A stretch of DNA of 64,000 bases, taken from contig CASESJ010000001.1 of assembly GCA_949290575.1 (NCBI GenBank), positions 1 through 64,000 on the forward strand, written 5' to 3'. Origin of the DNA: an uncultured Clostridia bacterium. GTDB taxonomy: Bacteria; Bacillota; Clostridia; Christensenellales; Borkfalkiaceae. Under the pieces are notes generated by a model. That model had not been told where the DNA came from and searched no databases. It saw only the letters and a program-made list of their open reading frames with translations. A program made the position numbers and the translations under genes. Positions 51,440-60,608 of the stretch are shown piece by piece (the first letter of the stretch is position 1; every line of letters starts with the position of its first letter).

Positions 51440-52861
51440 TTACTGAATGGTTTCAACGTTGATTAAGTTGGAGTTGCCGCTCTTGCCGTTGGGAGTGCCG
51501 CCGGTGAGGACGATTTTGTCGCCCTTTTTGACGAGCCCGGACTCGATTGCGGCGCGCTTTGCGTAGTGGAAGAGCACGTCTACGGAATAGAATTCCTCGC
51601 TCATCACGGGAATGACGCCCCACGAAAGACCGAGCTTGCGGTACGCCTTTTCGTCTGTGGTCATGCCGATTATGTCAATCATCGGTCTGAATCTCGAAAC
51701 CGTTCTCGCTGTCGCGCCCGTTCTCGTGCAGACGACAATAACTTTTGCTCCTATGTCCTGCGCGAGGGTGCAGGCGGAGTGCGAGAGTGCCTGAGCAAGA
51801 TTTTTGATGCGGTAGTCGCTGTCCTTGATGTAAGCGATGTACTCTGTGTTTGCCTCAGCCTGTTTGGCAATTCTCGACATTGCCTTTACAGCCTCGACGG
51901 GGTAGTGACCCGCAGCCGTCTCGCCCGAGAGCATTATTGCGGAAGAGCCGTCGTAAACGGCGTTAGCCACGTCGGAAATTTCCGCACGTGTGGGGCGGGG
52001 CTGATTTATCATTGATTCGAGCATTTCGGTAGCCGTTATAGAGCGTTTGCCGTGAATTCTGCAGGTATTTATAATATGTTTCTGAATGGCGGGCAGTTCC
52101 TCATAGGGCACTTCAACGCCGAGGTCGCCGCGCGCGACCATTACGCCGTTGCACACTTCCATTATAGCTTCGAGGTTCTTTACGCCCGCACGGCTCTCGA
52201 TTTTGGCTATAATTTCAATTTCGTCCTTCGTGTCGCCGCATTCGCGCAGCCAGTTTCTTACGTCCGTGATGTCCTGAGCCTTGGAAACGAAGGAGCAGGC
52301 AACGAAATCCACGCCCTGTTCGACGCCGAATTTGAGGTCGTCCTTGTCCTGTTCGGAGAGGTAGACCATATCGAGTTCCTTGTCGGGGAAGAACATGGAC
52401 TTTCTGTTGGAGAGCACGCCGCCAACGACCGTCCTGCAGACGACTTCGGGCTCTTTTACGCTCTCTACTTCAAAAATCATAAGACCGTTGTTTAAAAGAA
52501 TTTTGTCGCCCGGCTTCATCTGCTTGCAGATGTTCTTGAAGGAGACGGAAACCTTTGTCTGGTCGCCCTCGATATCCTCGGAGGTAAAGGTGAACTTGTC
52601 GCCGTCGTTGAGGGTAATTTTGCCGTCCTTAAAGGTCTTAATTCTGAATTCCGGACCTTTGGTGTCGAGCAGAATGGGGAGGGGGACTTTCTTTAAGTCC
52701 CTGACTTTTTTTATAGTTTCAATTTTCTTGAGGTGTTCTTCGTGAGTTCCGTGAGAAAAGTTCAGTCTGGCAACGTTCATGCCTGCGTCAATCATTTTTG
52801 AAAGAACTTCTTCGTTTTCGCTCGAAGGACCGAGCGTGCATATAATCTTGGTTTTTTTCAT
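51440..52861 (-). CDS. pyk: Pyruvate kinase
   Basis: This 473-residue enzyme converts PEP and ADP to pyruvate and ATP. It starts KTKIICTLGPSS, has the nucleotide site RLNFSHGTHEEH, the active-site Lys in EIIAKIESRAGV and the metal signature MVARGDLGVEV. It ends near residue 473, without the extra C-terminal PEP-utiliser domain of bacillar enzymes. An AGGAG site and a promoter with a 17-bp spacer lie upstream, divergent from rnpB. It feeds the pyruvate used by PFL. Confidence 0.97.
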   Translation of the reverse strand: MKKTKIICTLGPSSENEEVLSKMIDAGMNVARLNFSHGTHEEHLKKIETIKKVRDLKKVPLPILLDTKGPEFRIKTFKDGKITLNDGDKFTFTSEDIEGDQTKVSVSFKNICKQMKPGDKILLNNGLMIFEVESVKEPEVVCRTVVGGVLSNRKSMFFPDKELDMVYLSEQDKDDLKFGVEQGVDFVACSFVSKAQDITDVRNWLRECGDTKDEIEIIAKIESRAGVKNLEAIMEVCNGVMVARGDLGVEVPYEELPAIQKHIINTCRIHGKRSITATEMLESMINQPRPTRAEISDVANAVYDGSSAIMLSGETAAGHYPVEAVKAMSRIAKQAEANTEYIAYIKDSDYRIKNLAQALSHSACTLAQDIGAKVIVVCTRTGATARTVSRFRPMIDIIGMTTDEKAYRKLGLSWGVIPVMSEEFYSVDVLFHYAKRAAIESGLVKKGDKIVLTGGTPNGKSGNSNLINVETIQ

Positions 52862-52893
52862 TTATAAACTCCTGTGCAAAATCATCCGTATAT

Positions 52894-52922
52894 ATTTTAA
52901 AATATTTTTGCGCAAAAATCAA
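52894..52922 (-). promoter_or_regulatory. Promoter of pyk
   Basis: On the minus strand, -35 TTGATT (52917-52922) and -10 TAAAAT (52894-52899) have a 17-bp spacer. Confidence 0.7.
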
Positions 52923-52941
52923 TAAAAGTAAATAAATACTT

Positions 52942-52970
52942 TTGCATAAATTGTAAAAAGGTGCTAAAAT
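52942..52970 (+). promoter_or_regulatory. Promoter of rnpB
   Basis: -35 TTGCAT (52942-52947) and -10 TAAAAT (52965-52970) have a 17-bp spacer; transcription would start near 52977, at the RNase P RNA 5' end. Confidence 0.75.
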
Positions 52971-52978
52971 AGTTGAGC

Positions 52979-53335
52979 AATCCGAGTTAATCGTGCGGTT
53001 GCGGGCAATGAAAATTGCGTGAGGAAAGTCCGAGCATCGCAGAGCAGGGTGCCTGCTAACGGCAGGTGAAGGCGACTTCAAGGAAAGTGAACAGAAATAT
53101 ACCGCAGACTTTTGTCTGTAAGGTTGGAATGGCGAGGTAAGAGCTCACCGTGGCGACGGTAACGCCGCCAGCCAATTAAACCCCACCCGATGCAAGATTG
53201 GGGCGCAGGCTGACCTGAACGTCAGGGCTGCTCGTCCGTTTGCGTCCGTCAATATCGCTTGAACTTGCAGGCGACTGCAAGTCTAGATAGATAACCGCAC
53301 CAGACAGAACTCGGCTTACAGATTAATCTCGGTTT
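52979..53335 (+). ncRNA. rnpB: RNase P RNA, class A
   Basis: This is the catalytic RNA that removes tRNA 5' leaders. Conserved core elements are visible in order: GAGGAAAGTCCGAGC (52 nt in), CAGGGTGCCTGCTAACGGCAGG, ACAGAAATATACCGC, and the 3' block CCAGACAGAACTCGGCTTA. Stem P1 pairs CCGAGTTAATC at the 5' end with GATTAATCTCGG at the 3' end. The arrangement is ancestral type A rather than the Bacillus type B. A hairpin terminator follows directly. Confidence 0.95.
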
Positions 53336-53340
53336 GCATA

Positions 53341-53371
53341 AAAAATTCCGCTAAGATGGCGGAATTTTTTT
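53341..53371 (+). terminator. Terminator of rnpB
   Basis: Stem AATTCCGC/GCGGAATT with loop TAAGATG is followed by seven T residues. Confidence 0.85.
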
Positions 53372-53434
53372 GTGTCTCAGAATTATGTTTCGGCAATATG
53401 AAAGGTTACTTGGGCAATATAAGTCAAAATAAGC

Positions 53435-53473
53435 GGGCGACCGCGCGTTATTACGCGCGGTCGCCCTGTTTTT
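53435..53473 (+). terminator. Second terminator downstream of rnpB
   Basis: A 13-bp stem GGGCGACCGCGCG with its complement, loop TTATTA, is followed by a T-run. It lies 60 bp after the rnpB terminator with no gene between, so it is a back-up stop. Confidence 0.75.
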
Positions 53474-53505
53474 GGCGCATTACAGCCCTTTTTTTGCGAT
53501 TTATA

Positions 53506-53534
53506 TTGCAATTTGAAGTGCGCTATTGTATAAT
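53506..53534 (+). promoter_or_regulatory. Promoter of tldD-tldE
   Basis: -35 TTGCAA (53506-53511) and consensus -10 TATAAT (53529-53534) have a 17-bp spacer, 42 bp before the tldD ATG. Confidence 0.7.
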
Positions 53535-53576
53535 TAATTCATTAAGCGGGCTGTTTTTCGCCCCCAAAGGAGTAAT

Positions 53577-54911
53577 ATGATAAGGTTCAGACAAGGTTTC
53601 TATGCCGACGTCAGGATAGAGGACAGGTTCTCGACATCCGTGCGCTACATGAACGGCGCGCTTGAAGAGAGCAAGTCTTCGTCCGTCAGAAAGGCATTCA
53701 TCCGCGTGTTCGACGGCGATATGTGGTATTATGCGTCTACTTATAAGCTCGAGGATATCCAGAGCGAGCTCGACGCGCTCTATAAGAACGCAACGCCCAA
53801 TTTAAAAATTTACGAACACCCCATAGTTAAAAATTTTCAGGTTCACACAAAAAAGCTTTCAAACTTTGCAGGCGATTGCGTAAAGGACGTTCCCATAGAG
53901 CAGAAGCAGAAACTTCTCACCGACAGGTTTGAGATGCTTAAGTCCGACTATGTAAAAATGACGGTTGCGCGCTATATCGACAGATACAGCGTCTACGAGT
54001 TCATTTCATCCAAAGGCGCGGATATAAAGTACGATTTCCAGCTCTGCGGCGTCATTTACGGCATATCGCTCTCTGACGGAGAGAACACTTTCGATAATGC
54101 CCTTCAGCGTTCGGGCTATAAATTCAGTCAGCTGAACGTCACGGACGAAGATGTCAGAGGAATGGTTGACGAGAGCGTAAACTATCTTCTCAACGCCAAA
54201 CCCGTCGAGCCGGGCGTGTATCCCGTCATACTCGCGCCCATAGTTGCGGGAGTGTTCGCGCACGAATCTTTCGGTCACAAGTCGGAAGCCGACTTCATGA
54301 TAGGCGACGAAACCATGCGCCGCGAATGGGAACTCGGCAAAAAAGTGGGTTCGGACATACTTTCAATATACGACAGCGGCACAGATTTCGGTTCGGGCTA
54401 CGTGCCCTACGATGACGAGGGCAACAAGGCTGGCAAGGTCTACCTGATAAAGGACGGCGTGCTCTCGGGCAGATTGCACAGCTCGACGACGGCTGCGGAC
54501 CTCGGCGAAGAGGCTACGGGCAACGCCCGCGCGATAAACTGCGACTATGAACCCATCGTCCGCATGACAACGACTGTAATCGACAGCGGCGACAAGACCA
54601 AAGAGGAACTCTTTGCAGGCATAGAGCACGGCTATTTCATAAAAGATTTAAAGCACGGCTCGGGCATGAGCACATTTACCATCGCGCCCTCGCTCGCATA
54701 CGAAATAGTAAACGGCAAAATAGGCGACCCCGTAAAGATAGCCGTCATAACGGGCAACGTGTTCGAAACGCTCAATTTAATCGACGGGCTTTCGGACAAG
54801 GCAGAGATATTCTCGTTCGTCAGCGGCGGATGCGGCAAGATGGAACAGTGGCCCCTGAATGTCGGTTTCGGCGGACCGTATGTAAGCATATCGCGCATGA
54901 ACGTCAGTTGA
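53577..54911 (+). CDS. tldD: TldD metalloprotease subunit
   Basis: This 444-residue protein of the TldD/PmbA family carries the catalytic HExxxH motif as HESFGHKSEAD near residue 229. Late Cys and His-containing segments (FVSGGCGKM) complete the family pattern. TldD and TldE form a heterodimer that degrades unfolded peptides and, in enterobacteria, trims leader peptides of modified peptide antibiotics. No precursor peptide gene is visible nearby, so a general proteolytic role is likely. The ATG follows AAAGGAG. Confidence 0.9.
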   Translation: MIRFRQGFYADVRIEDRFSTSVRYMNGALEESKSSSVRKAFIRVFDGDMWYYASTYKLEDIQSELDALYKNATPNLKIYEHPIVKNFQVHTKKLSNFAGDCVKDVPIEQKQKLLTDRFEMLKSDYVKMTVARYIDRYSVYEFISSKGADIKYDFQLCGVIYGISLSDGENTFDNALQRSGYKFSQLNVTDEDVRGMVDESVNYLLNAKPVEPGVYPVILAPIVAGVFAHESFGHKSEADFMIGDETMRREWELGKKVGSDILSIYDSGTDFGSGYVPYDDEGNKAGKVYLIKDGVLSGRLHSSTTAADLGEEATGNARAINCDYEPIVRMTTTVIDSGDKTKEELFAGIEHGYFIKDLKHGSGMSTFTIAPSLAYEIVNGKIGDPVKIAVITGNVFETLNLIDGLSDKAEIFSFVSGGCGKMEQWPLNVGFGGPYVSISRMNVS

Positions 54912-54927
54912 GTGAGGGGCAGAAATT

Positions 54928-56142
54928 ATGTATTACGAAAAAATTGTCACAAAAACAATCTCTTACAGCATAAACGTTGCCAACAGCAAGGTTGAATCTC
55001 TGCGCGTCAGCAACGATTTGAAGACGGTGATAAGGGTTTATGAGGACGGAAAGATAGGCATAGCGGGCAGAATAGGCGAGGGCGACGACGATGAGCTTTT
55101 CGGCACGGCGCAGTCGAACCTTTCACAGGGCGTGCCATATCCCTGCAACCTGACAAAAGGCGTGCAGCGCAGCGAGGACGCTGCGGCTGAAATCATTGAC
55201 GGAGAGCAGATGGTCTCTGTCTGCCGCAGCCTTGTAAAAAGACTGTCCGAAGAACATCCCGACTTCATTTTCGCCAACAAAATCAACACCGAAAATTATT
55301 GCGTAAGCTATACGAACAGCCAAAATACGTCATACGAGTTCAGATCTGACAATATTGTGATATCTCTCACGATAAAAGCTGCGGAGAGCGCGAATATAAT
55401 GGATCTGGGCTACGGCACATATCAGAACTATTACGACGAGGACGCAGTCTGCCGCGATATAGATAAACTGCTTTCGGTATACCGTATAAAGCAGGATATA
55501 CCCGAGGACGTGCCCGTTATCATCTCTGCGGATATAATTCAGTACGCATTCCCCGACCTCATAGCCGAAAAATATCTTTCCGGAGCGAGCATATTCAACG
55601 GCAAGCTCGGACAGCAGGTGTTCGACAGCAGGCTGAATGTCGCAGTCGACCGTACCGTCGGCAACAAGATGAATACATGTTTCTTCGACGCCGAGGGCAC
55701 AGTGTGTCAGGACGATAAGTTCTATCTGATAAGGCACGGGGAAATCTGCGGGCTGTACACCAATAAGCGTTCTGCGGCAAACTTCAATCTGCCCCTTTCG
55801 GGCAATGCCGCCGCAAATTTTGACGGCGTGCCCGCATTTTCGGTATCTGACACAAAGGTTTATATCACCTGCGACAGTCTGAAAGATATAGTCAGGGGCA
55901 AGGCGATATACGTCGCCGTGACGTCGGGCGGAGACATGACGCCGAGCGGCGATATGGGTATGCCGGTAATGCTCGCCTATGTCTACGAGGACGGAAAACT
56001 GACTGGCACATTGCCCGAGTTTACGCTTTCGGGCAACATTTTCGATGTGTTCGGCAAGGATTTTATAGGCATTGCGCAGAACGACGCGTTTGAATTTATG
56101 GACGAAACTGTCGTCGTAAGCAGATTTAAAATCAACAAATAA
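54928..56142 (+). CDS. tldE: TldE/PmbA partner subunit
   Basis: This 404-residue TldD/PmbA-family protein lacks the HExxxH motif, as expected for the non-catalytic TldE/PmbA subunit. Family segments include NTEMYCVSY-like KINTENYCVSYTNSQ and GNIFDVFGKDF near the C-terminus. It lies 16 bp after tldD behind GAGGGGC, which supports a heterodimer made from one mRNA. A strong hairpin follows. Confidence 0.87.
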   Translation: MYYEKIVTKTISYSINVANSKVESLRVSNDLKTVIRVYEDGKIGIAGRIGEGDDDELFGTAQSNLSQGVPYPCNLTKGVQRSEDAAAEIIDGEQMVSVCRSLVKRLSEEHPDFIFANKINTENYCVSYTNSQNTSYEFRSDNIVISLTIKAAESANIMDLGYGTYQNYYDEDAVCRDIDKLLSVYRIKQDIPEDVPVIISADIIQYAFPDLIAEKYLSGASIFNGKLGQQVFDSRLNVAVDRTVGNKMNTCFFDAEGTVCQDDKFYLIRHGEICGLYTNKRSAANFNLPLSGNAAANFDGVPAFSVSDTKVYITCDSLKDIVRGKAIYVAVTSGGDMTPSGDMGMPVMLAYVYEDGKLTGTLPEFTLSGNIFDVFGKDFIGIAQNDAFEFMDETVVVSRFKINK

Positions 56143-56165
56143 GGCTCATATCAGCTAAAAATGAC

Positions 56166-56204
56166 GCGCCCGAGCGGGCAGAAAAGCCCGCTCGGGCGCA
56201 TTTT
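56166..56204. terminator. Terminator of tldD-tldE
   Basis: A 14-bp stem GCGCCCGAGCGGGC with its complement, loop AGAAAA, is followed by ATTTTA. Confidence 0.8.
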
Positions 56205-56248
56205 ACATAAATTTCACATTGATAAAAACCGCCTCGCCGCAAAAAAAA

Positions 56249-56278
56249 TTGTATTTTTGCCTCAATTTGTGATATAAT
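56249..56278 (+). promoter_or_regulatory. Promoter of the activase operon
   Basis: -35 TTGTAT (56249-56254) and consensus -10 TATAAT (56273-56278) have an 18-bp spacer. Confidence 0.55.
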
Positions 56279-56321
56279 TAAATTTGAAATAAAATGTCGA
56301 AAAAATAAGTACAGGTAAACA

Positions 56322-59258
56322 ATGTCCAAACTGATGGGTATCGACGTCGGCTCTACCACGGTAAAGGTGGTTGCAATCGACGAAAATTATCAAATAATAT
56401 ATAAGTCTTATGTCCGCCATTTCGCGCAGGTCAGACAGACGGTGCTTGCCGAGCTTGAAAAGGTCTTAAAGACCTTCCCGGGCGACTACAGCGTGTCGAT
56501 AACGGGCAGCGCGGGTCTGGGACTTTCGCAGCGCAGCGGAATTAACTTTGTGCAGGAAGTTCAGGCGGCATACATAGCTATAAGAAAATATTATCCCGAC
56601 GCAGACGCCGCAATAGAATTGGGTGGCGAGGACGCAAAAATAATATTCATAACGGGCGGCGCGGAACAGCGCATGAACGGCAGCTGCGCGGGCGGCACGG
56701 GTGCATTTCTGGACCAGATGGCAACTCTTCTGAACATAACCGTCACGGATATGGACGAACTCGCGCTCAGGGCAGAAAGGGTGTATCCGATTGCTTCGCG
56801 CTGCGGCGTGTTTGCAAAGTCGGACATCCAGCCGCTGATAAATCAGGGCGCAAAGAAGGAGGATATCGCTGCTTCAATCTTCCAGGCAGTCGTCGACCAG
56901 ACGGTGTCGGGACTTGCGCAGGGCAGAAAGATAAAGGGCAAAGTTCTCTTTCTCGGCGGACCGCTGTACTTCCTCAAGGCTCTTAGAAAAGCGTTCAAGA
57001 CCACTTTGAAACTGTCGGACGAAAACGCAATTTTCCCCGAGGACGCCCCCTGCTTCATGGCGATAGGCGCGGCTCTGCACTCTGCGGGAAACAGGGCTGA
57101 AAGCCTCTCTTCGGTGATACAAAAGCTCGGCAATGTGCGCGACAGCGACGAGATAGTCACGGGCGAACCGCTGTTTTCGAGCAAGGAGGAGTATGCTCAG
57201 TTCGTCGCGCGCCACCGCGCAACCGACCTGCATTTTGCAGAGATAACTACATATTGCGGCGACGCATACCTCGGCATAGATTCGGGTTCAACGACAACCA
57301 AACTCATTCTGATAACCCCCGATTGCCGCATACTCTATTCGCACTATCAGTCCAACAACGGTCAGCCGCTCGACATAGTAATAGATAAACTCAAGGAAAT
57401 TTACGCCCTCACGGACGGCAGAGTTAAAATAAAGGGCAGCGCGGTCACGGGCTACGGCGAAGACCTCATAAAGTCGGGCATAAAGGCAGATTTCGGCATA
57501 GTCGAAACGGTCGCTCACTTCAAGGCTGCGCTTCACTTCAATCCCAAGGTAGACTTCATAATCGATATCGGCGGACAGGACATAAAGTGCTTCAAAATCA
57601 AGAACGGCGCGATAGATTCCATAATGCTCAACGAGGCATGTTCCTCGGGTTGCGGCTCGTTCATACAGACCTTTGCCCGCGCAATGGGCATGGAGATAGA
57701 CAAGTTCTCTCACGAGGGACTGTTTGCCGCTCACCCCGTAGAGCTGGGCTCGCGCTGTACAGTATTTATGAACAGCGCGGTAAAGCAGGCTCAGAAGGAG
57801 GGCGCGACCGTGCCCGACATCTCGGCGGGGCTGTCGTCGTCCATAGTCAAGAACGCCATATATAAAGTAATCAGAGCGGCGTCCGCCGACGAGCTCGGCG
57901 AAAACATAGTCGTGCAGGGCGGCACGTTTTTAAACGATGCAGTTCTGCGCTCGTTCGAAAAGGAGACGGGCAAGCAGGTGATAAGACCGGGCATAGCGGG
58001 GCTCATGGGCGCGTTCGGCGCGGCTCTGTTTGCCAAGGAGAACACGCGCGGCGAGAGCACTACAGCAACGCGTGAAGAGCTTGAAAACTTCTCGTATTCC
58101 TCGCGCTCTGTAAATTGTCACGGCTGCACGTCCAACTGCAACGTAAACATAATAACGTTCAACGACGGAACAAAATACATCTCTGGCAACAAGTGCGAGA
58201 GGGGCGCAGGGCTCAAGCCTGCGTCGGATGAGCTCGACATATATGCCTACAAACAGCAACGCCTTCTGGAAACCGTAACGGGCGCAAACTCGTCCTCGCC
58301 CCGCGCGAGCGTCGGACTTCCCCTGCAGCTCGGCATGTACGAACAGCTTCCGCTGTGGGCGGGCTTTTTCGAAAAGCTCGGTTGCCGCGTCGTGCTGTCG
58401 GAAAAGTCGTCGAGAAATCTCTACTTCAAGGGTCAGCACACCGTCGCTTCGGATACGGCTTGCTATCCTGCAAAGCTGATGCACGGACATATCGAAAGTC
58501 TGCTCGATAGCAATGTCGACTTCATTTTCCTGCCCTGCGAGAGTTATAATCTGGACGAGCACGATTCGGTAAATCACTATAACTGCCCCGTCGTGGCGTA
58601 CTATCCCGAGCTTTTAAAGGCGAACAACGAGCGGCTCAACGATGACAATTTCTTAATGCCCTATCTCGACCTCAACGAGAGGAAGAATACGGAGGGCAAG
58701 CTTTACGCTCTTCTTGGAAAGAAGCTTAAAGTAAGCAGAAAGGACATATCCAAGGCACTGGACGAGGGCTTTGACCGCATGGCAAAGTACAGGGCGGACG
58801 TATGCTCAAAGGGCGACGAAATTTTAAAAAAGGCGTCGGAGCAGGGCAAGCAGGCAATCATACTTGCGGGCAGACCTTACCACCTCGACAACGAAATCAA
58901 CCACGGCATAAACAAGCTTTTAACTTCGCTCAATATGGCGGTTCTTTCAGAGGACGCGGTATATGACAAGGGCAATATGGTGCAGGTCAACGTGCTCAAT
59001 CAGTGGACGTACCACGCAAGATTGTACAGGGCTGCGGAGTTCGCCTCGCGCACGGAGAATGTCAATCTCGTGCAGCTCGTATCCTTCGGATGCGGCATAG
59101 ACGCCATAACTACCGACCAGGTGCGCGCCATACTCGAAAGGAGCGGAAAACTGTATACGCAGATAAAGATAGACGAAATCAACAACCTCGGCGTAGTAAA
59201 AATACGTCTTCGCAGCATGCTCGCCGCCATTGAGGAGGCGAAGCGCAAAAAGGTATGA
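56322..59258 (+). CDS. Acyl-CoA dehydratase activase, tandem ATPase domains plus DUF2229-type region
   Basis: This 978-residue protein has two ASKHA ATPase modules related to HgdC/BadFG activators. Module 1 (about residues 1-260) has GIDVGSTTVK, NGSCAGGTGAF and SRCGVFAKSD; module 2 (about 312-590) has GIDSGSTTTK, NEACSSGCGSF and SRCTVFMNSA. The cysteines in each pair match those that hold the shared [4Fe-4S] cluster. The rest (about 600-978) has NCHGCTSNCNV, CERGAG and CYPAKLMHGH, matching the DUF2229 region of large activase-related proteins. It would feed ATP-driven low-potential electrons to a dehydratase-like partner, encoded 1 bp downstream. Confidence 0.88.
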   Translation: MSKLMGIDVGSTTVKVVAIDENYQIIYKSYVRHFAQVRQTVLAELEKVLKTFPGDYSVSITGSAGLGLSQRSGINFVQEVQAAYIAIRKYYPDADAAIELGGEDAKIIFITGGAEQRMNGSCAGGTGAFLDQMATLLNITVTDMDELALRAERVYPIASRCGVFAKSDIQPLINQGAKKEDIAASIFQAVVDQTVSGLAQGRKIKGKVLFLGGPLYFLKALRKAFKTTLKLSDENAIFPEDAPCFMAIGAALHSAGNRAESLSSVIQKLGNVRDSDEIVTGEPLFSSKEEYAQFVARHRATDLHFAEITTYCGDAYLGIDSGSTTTKLILITPDCRILYSHYQSNNGQPLDIVIDKLKEIYALTDGRVKIKGSAVTGYGEDLIKSGIKADFGIVETVAHFKAALHFNPKVDFIIDIGGQDIKCFKIKNGAIDSIMLNEACSSGCGSFIQTFARAMGMEIDKFSHEGLFAAHPVELGSRCTVFMNSAVKQAQKEGATVPDISAGLSSSIVKNAIYKVIRAASADELGENIVVQGGTFLNDAVLRSFEKETGKQVIRPGIAGLMGAFGAALFAKENTRGESTTATREELENFSYSSRSVNCHGCTSNCNVNIITFNDGTKYISGNKCERGAGLKPASDELDIYAYKQQRLLETVTGANSSSPRASVGLPLQLGMYEQLPLWAGFFEKLGCRVVLSEKSSRNLYFKGQHTVASDTACYPAKLMHGHIESLLDSNVDFIFLPCESYNLDEHDSVNHYNCPVVAYYPELLKANNERLNDDNFLMPYLDLNERKNTEGKLYALLGKKLKVSRKDISKALDEGFDRMAKYRADVCSKGDEILKKASEQGKQAIILAGRPYHLDNEINHGINKLLTSLNMAVLSEDAVYDKGNMVQVNVLNQWTYHARLYRAAEFASRTENVNLVQLVSFGCGIDAITTDQVRAILERSGKLYTQIKIDEINNLGVVKIRLRSMLAAIEEAKRKKV

Positions 59259-59259
59259 T

Positions 59260-60552
59260 ATGGAAGATAAAATTACAGTAGATTACCGCGAAAACTTTCC
59301 AAAGTGGAAGGACGAATATAAGAGCAGCTATAAAATATTGATTCCCGACATGTTGCCCTGGCACTTCGCCATAATCGAACAGCTCTTAAAGATGGAGGGG
59401 TACGATGTCGAAGTGCTCAAAAACGACACCCGCGTCGTCATAGACGAGGGGTTGAAGCACGTTCACAACGATACCTGCTATCCCTGTCTGTGCGTAGTCG
59501 GACAATATATAGACGCGCTAAAGAGCGGAAAGTACGACCCCGACCACACGGCTGTAATGATATCGCAGTCGGGCGGCGGCTGCAGGGCGTCCAACTACGT
59601 CGCGCTGATAAGAAAGGCTTTAAAGGCGGAATTCCCCAACGTGCCCGTGGTATCTTTGAATTTTTCGGGTCTGGAAAAGGATTCGTCCTTCAGGATAGGT
59701 TTAAAACTTCTTTTAAAGCTCGCATATGCCATATTCTACGGCGACAGCATAATGTGGTGCTATAACCAGACCAAGCCCTATGAGGAAGAGGCGGGCGCAA
59801 CCGACAAGGCGCGCGCCGACGTAATGGCTATCGTGCTCGACGCCTACAAAGAGGGCGGATATAAGAAGTATAGGCGCATAAACAAGGCAATAATCGACCG
59901 TTTTGCGCAGGTTAAGCGCAAAGACATAAAGAAAGTAAAGGTGGGCATAGTCGGCGAAATTTACGTCAAATATTCCTATCTCGGCAACAACCATCTCGAA
60001 GACTTCCTGCTCTCGGAAGATTGCGAACCCGTCGTGCCCGCGCTTATGGACTTTGTGCTTTATTGCATAGTCAACAACATAAACGACCAGCGACTGTACG
60101 GCAGGAAGGGCATTTTCTATACGGCGAACAAAATATTATATAAAGTTCTGCACGGCATGCAGAAAAAGATAATAGAACAGTTTGAAAAGGAGGGAACGTT
60201 CGAGCCCATTCACGACTTCGAACACCTTCGCGCCTGCGCGGATAAAGTGCTCAATCAGGGCGTCAAGATGGGCGAAGGCTGGCTCATTCCCGCAGAGATG
60301 GCTGCCCTTGCGGAGACAGGTACTGAAAACATAGTCTGCGCGCAGCCCTTCGGCTGTCTGCCCAATCACATAGCGGGTAAAGGGGCGATACGAACGCTCA
60401 AAAACATGTACGTCGACGAAAATATCGTCGCCGTAGACTACGACCCCTCGGCAACCAAAGTCAATCAGGAAAACCGCATAAAACTGATGCTTGCCACAGC
60501 CCGCGAGCACCTTTCAGCACAAACTAACTGCGTTAATTCAGAGAATAAATAA
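59260..60552 (+). CDS. 2-Hydroxyacyl-CoA dehydratase (HgdB)-like partner
   Basis: This 430-residue protein resembles HgdB-type subunits: HNDTCYPCLCVVGQYI, QSGGGCRASNY and a late CAQPFGCLPNH supply cysteines for a [4Fe-4S] cluster. It starts 1 bp after the activase stop (ATGATATG), so the two are coupled. In many Clostridia these regions are fused into one protein of about 1400 residues; 978 plus 430 equals that size, so here the fusion is absent or split. No CoA-transferase or second dehydratase subunit is nearby. The substrate is unknown, and it may not be a classical amino-acid fermentation enzyme. Confidence 0.82.
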   Translation: MEDKITVDYRENFPKWKDEYKSSYKILIPDMLPWHFAIIEQLLKMEGYDVEVLKNDTRVVIDEGLKHVHNDTCYPCLCVVGQYIDALKSGKYDPDHTAVMISQSGGGCRASNYVALIRKALKAEFPNVPVVSLNFSGLEKDSSFRIGLKLLLKLAYAIFYGDSIMWCYNQTKPYEEEAGATDKARADVMAIVLDAYKEGGYKKYRRINKAIIDRFAQVKRKDIKKVKVGIVGEIYVKYSYLGNNHLEDFLLSEDCEPVVPALMDFVLYCIVNNINDQRLYGRKGIFYTANKILYKVLHGMQKKIIEQFEKEGTFEPIHDFEHLRACADKVLNQGVKMGEGWLIPAEMAALAETGTENIVCAQPFGCLPNHIAGKGAIRTLKNMYVDENIVAVDYDPSATKVNQENRIKLMLATAREHLSAQTNCVNSENK

Positions 60553-60559
60553 TTTCTAT

Positions 60560-60599
60560 AATAATGCCGCCCGCGCTTTTGCGCGGGCGGCATTATTTT
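60560..60599. terminator. Bidirectional terminator
   Basis: A stem of about 17 bp beginning AATAATGCCGCCCGC, loop TTTT, is placed between two convergent genes. Confidence 0.85.
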
Positions 60600-60608
60600 G
60601 TGAGCGTA

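Noticed and set aside
53577..56142. Peptide antibiotic (microcin-like) cluster based on tldD-tldE
   Set aside because: No precursor peptide, modifying enzyme or exporter gene is adjacent; rnpB and the activase operon flank it.
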